NCBI GenBank assembly: GCA_944385305.1
Contig: CALWWS010000169.1
Coordinates: 1-9,447 of the forward strand
Length of the DNA: 9,447 bases
Direction of reading: 5' to 3'
Source of the DNA: an uncultured Oscillospiraceae bacterium
GTDB taxonomy: Bacteria > Bacillota > Clostridia > Oscillospirales > Oscillospiraceae
Made by a program: the position numbers and the translations under genes. Shown one piece after another: positions 4,574 to 9,447 of the stretch (positions are counted from its first letter, which is position 1; every line of letters begins with the position of its first letter). The notes beneath the pieces are model-generated. The model was given only the letters and a program-made list of their open reading frames with translations, was not told where the DNA came from and searched no databases.

Positions 4574-7024
4574 ATGAAAAAAGCAGCCAAAAAGCCTCCG
4601 GCCGTCCCCCAATCGCCGCCCCCCCGCGCCCATGTGCCCCCTGTCAGCCCGGACCCCGCCAAGGGCCTGACCATGGAGCAGGTGCGCCAGCGGCAGAAGG
4701 CGGGCTGGGCCAACACCCCGGTAGAATCCCCCACCAAGACGGTGAAGGAGATTGTACGGAGCAATGTGGTCACCTTCTTCAACTTCATATTCATCGTGCT
4801 GGCCGCCCTGCTCATTGCGGTGGGCTCCTTTGACGACATGCTCTTTCTGCTCATCGCCCTGGCCAACACGGTTATCGGCATCATCCAGCAGCTGCGCTCC
4901 AAGCAGACCATCGACAAGCTCAACCTGCTGGCCGCCCCCCGGGCCTCCGCTGTGCGGGAGGGGAACGTGGTCAGCGTGCCTGCCGCCCAGCTGGTGCGGG
5001 ACGACGTGATTGAGCTCTCCGCCGGCAGCCAGATCCCCGCCGACGCCACGGTGCTCTCCGGCCAGGTGCAGGTCAACGAGGCCCTGATCACCGGCGAGGC
5101 GGACGCCATCGCCAAGCAGCCGGGGGAGCAGCTGCTCTCCGGCGCCTTTGTGGTGTCCGGCCGGTGCCGGGCCCGGCTGGACAAGGTGGGGGCCGACTCC
5201 TACGCCGCCCGCCTCACCCTGGAGGCCAAGAAGGGGGTGGCCCCTGGCAAGGGGGAGATGATGGCCTCCCTGGACAAGCTCATCCGGTTTATCGGCATTC
5301 TGCTCATCCCCATGGGAGTGGCGTTGTTCATCAAGGAGTACTACTTTTTGCAGCTGGGGGCCCAGCAGGCGGTGGTGTCCACCGTGGCCGCCCTCATCGG
5401 CATGATCCCCGAGGGGCTCTACCTGCTCACCAGCGTGGCCCTGGCGGTGAGTGTGGTGCGCCTTGCCATGGGCAAGGTGCTGGCCCAGGATATGAGCTGC
5501 ATCGAGACCCTGGCCCGGGTGGACGTGCTGTGCGTGGACAAGACGGGTACCATTACCCTGCCCAGAATGCAGGCGGGAGAGGTGGTGCTGCTGGACGAGG
5601 AGAAGTGGCCGGAGGAGAAGGTGGGCGAGGCGCTGCGGGCCTTCTACCAGGCGGTGGAAGACGACAACGATACAGCCCGGGCCATGCGGGAGCGCTTTTC
5701 CGGCCGCAGCGTGTGGCACGCCTCCCGTACCATCCCCTTTACCTCCGCCACCAAGTGGAGCGGGGCGGTGTTCCCCGGCCACGGGGCCTTTGTGGTGGGC
5801 GCTCCCGAGTTTATTATGGGCAGGCGCTACGCCGATCTGAAGGAGCAGGTGGAGCCGTACTCCGCCATGGGCTACCGGGTTTTGCTGGCGGCGAGCTACC
5901 AGGGAGAGCCCGACCCCGCCGGCCTGCAGCCCCAGCGGGTGAGTCCCATGGCCCTGGTGCTGCTGGCCAACCCGGTGCGGCCCGAGGCGCCCAAGACCTT
6001 CCAGTTCTTTCACCAGCAGGGGGTGGCTATTAAGGTCATCTCGGGAGATAACCCGGTCACCGTGTCCGAGGTGGCCCGCCAGGCGGGCATCCAGGGGGCG
6101 GAAAAATTTGTGGACGCCGCCACCCTGAAGACCGACGGCGACCTGGAACGGGCCGCCCGGAATTACACCGTCTTCGGACGGGTCACCCCCAACCAGAAGC
6201 GCAAGCTGGTGCGCGCCCTCCAGCGGGCGGGCCACACGGTGGCCATGACGGGGGACGGCGTGAACGACGTGCTGGCCCTGAAGGACGCCGACTGCGGCAT
6301 CGCCATGGCCTCAGGTAGCGAGGCCGCCTGCCGGGCCGCCCAGCTGGTGCTGCTCAACTCCGACTTTGCCGCCATGCCCCGGGTAGTGGGGGAGGGGCGG
6401 CGGGTAATCAACAACATCCAGCGGGCCGCCGCCCTGTTCCTGGTGAAAAACATTTTCTCCTTTGTGCTGTCCATCATCTCCCTGTTTGCCAGCTTCCCCT
6501 ACCCCATGACCCCCAGCCAGCTCACCCTCATCAGTGCCCTCACCATCGGAATCCCCTCTTTCTTCCTGGCTCTGGAGCCCAACCACGCCCTGGTACGGGG
6601 CCGCTTTCTGGGCAACGTGTTCCGCCGCGCCCTGCCCGGCGGGCTGACCGATCTCATCATTATCCTGGGGGTGGAGGCCTTCTACTGGGCCTTCGGCTTT
6701 ACCACCGAGGAGCTGTCCACCATCTCCGCCATCTTGATGCTCTTTATCGGCCTGCTGGTGCTCTATCAGGTGAGCAGGCCCCTGGACTGGAAGCGCGGGA
6801 TTCTGCTGGGCGTCATGTGTGTCGCCTCTGCCGTCATTGTGCGATTCTACGGGGCGCACTTCGGCCTGAGCCACCTGGGCATCCAGCAGATTCTGGTGCT
6901 GCTGGTGTTTATGGGGCTCTCCCAGCCGGTAATGCACCTCATCCTCCGCTTGTTTGACGGGGGAGAGGCCCTGCTGCACCATGGCAGGCACCAGCTGGAG
7001 CGGGCAAAGGGCGGCAGAAGATAA
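4574..7024 (+). CDS. CtpE-like P-type cation-transporting ATPase
   Basis: An 816-residue membrane pump that couples ATP hydrolysis to cation transport. Motifs in order: TGEAD of the actuator domain (173-177), MIPEGL in helix M4 (277-282), the phosphorylation motif DKTGTIT (322-328, D322 phosphorylated), a GAPE nucleotide-site motif with V in place of the usual K before it, GDNP (491-494) and TGDGVND (559-565). M4 has PEGL and not the CPx of heavy-metal pumps, and no N-terminal metal-binding domain is present. PEGL, DKTGTIT and GAPE together match the CtpE branch, whose mycobacterial member is linked to calcium. Transported ion and direction here are not certain; magnesium or manganese are alternatives. 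The first 30 residues are Lys/Pro-rich. Start ATG 4574 has AAGAGG at 4561-4566 (7-base spacer); an in-frame GTG at 4568 is too close to that site. Single-gene unit with its own promoter and terminator. Confidence 0.9.
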   Translation: MKKAAKKPPAVPQSPPPRAHVPPVSPDPAKGLTMEQVRQRQKAGWANTPVESPTKTVKEIVRSNVVTFFNFIFIVLAALLIAVGSFDDMLFLLIALANTVIGIIQQLRSKQTIDKLNLLAAPRASAVREGNVVSVPAAQLVRDDVIELSAGSQIPADATVLSGQVQVNEALITGEADAIAKQPGEQLLSGAFVVSGRCRARLDKVGADSYAARLTLEAKKGVAPGKGEMMASLDKLIRFIGILLIPMGVALFIKEYYFLQLGAQQAVVSTVAALIGMIPEGLYLLTSVALAVSVVRLAMGKVLAQDMSCIETLARVDVLCVDKTGTITLPRMQAGEVVLLDEEKWPEEKVGEALRAFYQAVEDDNDTARAMRERFSGRSVWHASRTIPFTSATKWSGAVFPGHGAFVVGAPEFIMGRRYADLKEQVEPYSAMGYRVLLAASYQGEPDPAGLQPQRVSPMALVLLANPVRPEAPKTFQFFHQQGVAIKVISGDNPVTVSEVARQAGIQGAEKFVDAATLKTDGDLERAARNYTVFGRVTPNQKRKLVRALQRAGHTVAMTGDGVNDVLALKDADCGIAMASGSEAACRAAQLVLLNSDFAAMPRVVGEGRRVINNIQRAAALFLVKNIFSFVLSIISLFASFPYPMTPSQLTLISALTIGIPSFFLALEPNHALVRGRFLGNVFRRALPGGLTDLIIILGVEAFYWAFGFTTEELSTISAILMLFIGLLVLYQVSRPLDWKRGILLGVMCVASAVIVRFYGAHFGLSHLGIQQILVLLVFMGLSQPVMHLILRLFDGGEALLHHGRHQLERAKGGRR

Positions 7025-7031
7025 TTCCCTG

Positions 7032-7067
7032 CGCCCCCGGCTATTTTTGCCGGGGGCGTGTTTTTTT
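7032..7067 (+). terminator. Strong intrinsic terminator after the P-type ATPase
   Basis: CGCCCCCGGC (7032-7041) pairs perfectly with GCCGGGGGCG (7049-7058) around a TATTTTT loop. It is followed by TG and seven T (7061-7067). It begins 7 bases after the ATPase stop and insulates the cobalamin operon that follows. Confidence 0.88.
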
Positions 7068-7086
7068 AAGGGTTAGCGTCGATTGC

Positions 7087-7115
7087 TTTACAAGCGGGCG
7101 GCGGACTGGTATAAT
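7087..7115 (+). promoter_or_regulatory. Strong extended -10 promoter of the cobalamin riboswitch/cbiD operon
   Basis: TTTACA (7087-7092, 5 of 6 bases to consensus) and a perfect TATAAT (7110-7115) are exactly 17 bases apart, and TGG directly before TATAAT makes an extended -10. This is the best sigma-A promoter in the window. The predicted start, near 7122, lies just before the riboswitch aptamer. Confidence 0.8.
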
Positions 7116-7136
7116 GCTCCAAGAACCAAACAGGCA

Positions 7137-7296
7137 CGTGCAGGCGCGGCTCAGGCCGCCGGACGGGGAAGCCGGTGGAAATCCGGCGCAGTCTTACCTC
7201 TACTGTGTGCGCGGACGATGGCGTAAAAATCCACTGGCCGAAAGGCCGGGAAGGAACGCCGGAGGAGGAGGCGCGAGCCAGGAGACCCGCTGCACG
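7137..7296 (+). promoter_or_regulatory. Cobalamin (adenosylcobalamin-type) riboswitch aptamer
   Basis: This leader binds a B12 cofactor and lowers expression of the genes after it. Conserved blocks occur in the family order: GGGGAAGCCGGT (7165-7176), AATCCGGCGCAG (7180-7191), CTACTGTG (7200-7207), CCACTGG (7231-7237), CCGGGAAGG (7246-7254) and the B12 box GCCAGGAGACCCGC (7277-7290). The outer helix P1 is CGTGCAG (7137-7143) with CTGCACG (7290-7296). The block order, box and downstream biosynthetic gene leave little doubt. A terminator hairpin at 7347-7380 is the likely expression platform, so control should be by premature transcription termination when B12 is plentiful. Confidence 0.95.
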
Positions 7297-7346
7297 GGGC
7301 ATACATGCGCAGCTCTGAGGTGGAGAGGTGCGGCCAAGGCGGCAGC

Positions 7347-7380
7347 AGGCCCTCCCCATATCCTGGGGAGGGCCTTTTTT
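7347..7380 (+). terminator. Riboswitch-controlled intrinsic terminator upstream of cbiD
   Basis: AGGCCCTCCCC (7347-7357) pairs with GGGGAGGGCCT (7365-7375) around a 7-base loop, and six T (7375-7380) follow. It sits between the aptamer and the cbiD start, so it must be bypassed for expression. A possible antiterminator is 7321-7328 (TGGAGAGG) pairing with CCTCCCCA (7351-7358) at seven of eight positions. That pairing is my inference from complementarity. Confidence 0.88.
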
Positions 7381-7405
7381 GGATCGCCGGAAGGGGGGCG
7401 GAGAG

Positions 7406-8566
7406 GTGGAGAGGGAAGAGAGGTACATCACCGTGGGCAAGCGGAGGCTGCGCTGCGGCTACACCACCGGAACCTGCGCCGCCGCCGCCGCCGCGGGGGC
7501 GGCGGAGCTCCTGCTCACCGGGCAGGCTCCCCGGGCCGCGGCGGTGGAGCTCCCCGCCGGAGGACGGGTGACCCTGGAGCTGGAGGAACCCCGGCGGGGG
7601 GAGGGCTGGGCGTGCTGCGCCGTACGCAAGGACGGGGGGGACGACCCCGATGTGACCCACGGCGCTCTCATCCGCGCCCGGGTGTCCCTGCGCCCCGCCC
7701 CCGGTATTTTCATTGAGGGGGGCGAGGGGGTGGGCCGGGTGACCCGTCCCGGGCTGGATCAGCCGGTGGGCCGGGCGGCCATCAACTCCGTGCCCCGCGG
7801 CATGATCGCCCGGACGGTGCAGGAGCGGCTGGACAGTGCGGGCTGCTCCGGCGGGGCCCTGGTGGTGATTGAGGTACCCGGCGGCGGGGAACTGGCGGCG
7901 CGCACCTTCAACCCCCGGCTGGGCATCCAGGGGGGGATCTCCATCCTGGGCACCACCGGCGTGGTGCGGCCCATGAGCCGCCAGGCCCTGGCGGATAGCC
8001 TGTGTCTGGAGCTGGACGTGCTCCGGGCTGCCGGAGCCCGGGAGGTGATCCTCACCCCGGGCAACTACGGCGCGGAGTTTGCCCGGCAGACCCTGGGCCT
8101 GGAGCTGAAGCAGTGGGCGGAGTGCGGCAATTTTAGCGGCCGGGCCATCGACCACGCCGCCGCCGCGGGCTTTGCCCGGGTGCTGCTCATCGGCCACCTG
8201 GGCAAGCTGTGCAAGGTGGCGGGGGGGTTCATGGACACCCACTCCTCGGTGGCCGACGGCCGGCGGGAGACCCTCACCGCCCACGCCGCCCTGTGCGGGG
8301 CGGGGGCGGAGCTGCTGGGGGAGATCTTCCGGACGGACACCACCGACCGGGCGGTGGAGCTTCTGGACGGCGCGGGCCTGCGCCGGTCGGTGATGGACAG
8401 CCTGGCCGCTGCCCTGGAGGAGAACCTGCGCCGCCGGGCGGGGGAGGGGATGGAGATTGCTGCCGTCTTCTTCTCCAGGACATACGGGCTTTTGGGACAG
8501 ACGGAGGGAGCGCAGGCGCTGCTGCGCCGCTTCCGGGAGATAGAAAAAGGGGGAGAACAGCCGTGA
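7406..8566 (+). CDS. cbiD: CbiD, cobalt-precorrin-5B (C1)-methyltransferase
   Basis: CbiD acts in the oxygen-independent cobalamin pathway: it uses S-adenosylmethionine to methylate C1 of the ring-contracted cobalt-precorrin intermediate. The 386-residue protein shows the family blocks: LRCGYTTGTCAAAAA (15-29), GIQGGISILGTTGVVRPMS starting at residue 173, GHLGKLCKVAGG (263-274) and DTHSS (277-281). Length is normal. The start at GTG 7406 places the conserved TTGT block about 20 residues in, as usual; AAGGGGGG (7391-7398) is the ribosome site, and earlier in-frame codons fall within the terminator. It is the first gene after a cobalamin riboswitch, so it should be repressed by B12, and it overlaps the next gene by 4 bases. 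A cbiD-led anaerobic route fits a strict anaerobe; the other cbi genes presumably lie beyond the right edge or elsewhere. Confidence 0.95.
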   Translation: MEREERYITVGKRRLRCGYTTGTCAAAAAAGAAELLLTGQAPRAAAVELPAGGRVTLELEEPRRGEGWACCAVRKDGGDDPDVTHGALIRARVSLRPAPGIFIEGGEGVGRVTRPGLDQPVGRAAINSVPRGMIARTVQERLDSAGCSGGALVVIEVPGGGELAARTFNPRLGIQGGISILGTTGVVRPMSRQALADSLCLELDVLRAAGAREVILTPGNYGAEFARQTLGLELKQWAECGNFSGRAIDHAAAAGFARVLLIGHLGKLCKVAGGFMDTHSSVADGRRETLTAHAALCGAGAELLGEIFRTDTTDRAVELLDGAGLRRSVMDSLAAALEENLRRRAGEGMEIAAVFFSRTYGLLGQTEGAQALLRRFREIEKGGEQP

Positions 8567-9447
8567 AGCTGTGGGAGAAGGGAACCATTGGGGCCCTGGA
8601 GCTGGACAACCGGGTGGTGCGCTCGGCCACCAACGAGCACCTCACCGGCCGGGACGGACGGGTGACGGCGGCCTACCTGGAGGTATACGAGACTCTGGCC
8701 CGCTCCGGGGTGGGGCTGATCCTCACCGGCCACATGACAGTGGACGGCAGGGGCCGGGCGGACGAGACCCAGATCTGCCTGGACGCACCCGGGGCGGAGG
8801 AGGAGCTGGCGCGGCTGGCCCGGGTCATCCATCAGGCGGGGGGGAAGGCGGCGGTACAGATCTCCCACGGGGGCCTGAAGGCTCCCGACGCCGTCAACGG
8901 CAGGCCGGGGCGGGGCCCCAGCGCAGTGGACGGCGGGGAGGAGATGTCCCCGGAGGAGATCGCCGCCCTGCCCAAACAATTTGCCCGGGGGGCCCGGCTG
9001 GTGCGGGAGGCGGGCTTTGACGGGGTGCAGCTCCACCTGGCCCACGGCTACCTGCTCAGCGAGTTCCTCGACCCCTACTACAACCGGCGCACCGACTCCT
9101 ATGGCGGCAGCGCCGAAAACCGGCGGCGGATTGTGGAAGAAGTGGTAGCGGCGGTGCGGGCCGCCTGCGGCCCCGCCTTCCCCCTTCTGGTGAAGATCAA
9201 CGCCACCGACGTGGAGGACACCCCCGGCTTTCTGGAGGACCAGATCGCCCTGTGCCGCCGGCTGGAGACGCTGGGAGTGGACGCTGTCGAGGTGAGCGGC
9301 CACGGCTTCAACACCCTGCGCAGGCAGGGCCCCTACTTTTTGCCCCAGACCCTGGCCATCCGCCGGGCGGTGTCCATCCCCGTGCTGGCGGTGGGCGGGC
9401 TGCGTGCCCCGGAGGAGATGGAGGCGGTGCTGGGGCAGGGAGCGGAC
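8563..9447 (+). CDS. Old Yellow Enzyme-family NAD(P)H:flavin oxidoreductase (3' end outside window)
   Basis: An FMN-dependent TIM-barrel reductase of the Oxidored_FMN family; 295 residues are visible with no stop. The GTG start overlaps the cbiD stop (GTGA), with AAGGGGGAG at 8547-8555 as ribosome site, so translation is probably coupled. Family features: NRVVRSATNE near the N-terminus, QISHGG (about 95-100), HLAHGYLLSEFLDP (158-171), N..R.D.YGGS.ENR.R (174-189), VKIN (210-213), SGH (245-247) and a phosphate-binding VGG (277-279). These enzymes typically reduce activated C=C bonds. Whether this is a short (about 340-380 aa) member or has the extra FAD/NAD domain of the 2,4-dienoyl-CoA reductase type cannot be seen. 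Its place directly behind cbiD under a B12 riboswitch implies a role linked to corrinoid synthesis or use, but the substrate is unknown. Confidence 0.9.
   Translation, partial: MKLWEKGTIGALELDNRVVRSATNEHLTGRDGRVTAAYLEVYETLARSGVGLILTGHMTVDGRGRADETQICLDAPGAEEELARLARVIHQAGGKAAVQISHGGLKAPDAVNGRPGRGPSAVDGGEEMSPEEIAALPKQFARGARLVREAGFDGVQLHLAHGYLLSEFLDPYYNRRTDSYGGSAENRRRIVEEVVAAVRAACGPAFPLLVKINATDVEDTPGFLEDQIALCRRLETLGVDAVEVSGHGFNTLRRQGPYFLPQTLAIRRAVSIPVLAVGGLRAPEEMEAVLGQGAD

Noticed and set aside
3067..5184. Very long minus-strand open frame across the ROK kinase, a strong terminator and a promoter region
   Set aside because: It runs through a terminator, a divergent promoter region and two real genes, and its product is compositionally biased without domains.
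4103..6235. 710-codon minus-strand frame opposite the ATPase
   Set aside because: Only its last 92 codons form a plausible gene, with a good ribosome site at 4390-4395. The remainder is an antisense shadow of the ATPase.
7305..7571. Possible leader peptide or small gene starting at ATG 7305 behind the aptamer
   Set aside because: No ribosome site precedes it, and it runs through the terminator and into cbiD in another frame. Control is explained by the riboswitch alone.
7151..8284. Minus-strand open frame opposite the riboswitch and cbiD
   Set aside because: It overlaps a well-supported riboswitch, terminator and cbiD, and shows no domain.
8065..9303. Minus-strand open frame opposite the cbiD end and the flavin reductase
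   Set aside because: The plus strand reads as an uninterrupted Old Yellow Enzyme with all key motifs; the antisense product has none.

Overview
The window is a visibly GC-rich stretch with Gram-positive signals: sigma-A type promoters (four perfect TATAAT boxes, three with a 17-bp spacer to a recognisable -35), strong GGAGG-type ribosome binding sites, frequent GTG starts and a class-I-like cobalamin riboswitch ending in an intrinsic terminator. Gene content and style point to a high-GC anaerobic Firmicute, most likely a gut clostridium of the Oscillospiraceae type. This placement is an inference; no marker gene is present. No mobile element, CRISPR array, rRNA or tRNA is visible. The gene order looks chromosomal rather than horizontally acquired.

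Left part (1-2990): a short Sfp-type 4'-phosphopantetheinyl transferase has a near-leaderless mRNA whose Shine-Dalgarno lies inside a perfect GC hairpin. It is followed by a two-gene unit, a GT28/MGDG-synthase-like lipid glycosyltransferase and a polytopic flippase-like (LPG_synthase_TM/UPF0104) membrane protein separated by one base. Together these suggest carrier-protein activation plus glycolipid synthesis and membrane handling. A possible divergent promoter and ribosome binding site at the left edge suggest that a minus-strand gene starts just outside the window.

Middle (2991-7067): a ROK-family sugar kinase has its own promoter, a leader inverted repeat and a strong terminator. A convergent 92-aa two-helix membrane protein with a C-terminal CxxC follows on the minus strand. 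Across a divergent intergenic region lies a CtpE-like P-type cation ATPase, also ended by a strong terminator.

Right part (7068-9447): a strong extended -10 promoter drives a cobalamin riboswitch, then an intrinsic terminator, then cbiD (cobalt-precorrin-5B C1-methyltransferase). cbiD overlaps by 4 nt a GTG-started Old Yellow Enzyme-family flavin oxidoreductase that runs off the right edge. This is the 5' end of a B12-repressed operon. The tightly coupled flavoenzyme is its most intriguing member.

I found no clearly new multi-gene system. The best leads are the cbiD-flavoenzyme coupling, the ribosome-site-masking hairpin before the PPTase, the glycosyltransferase/flippase pair and the small CxxC membrane protein divergent from the ATPase.
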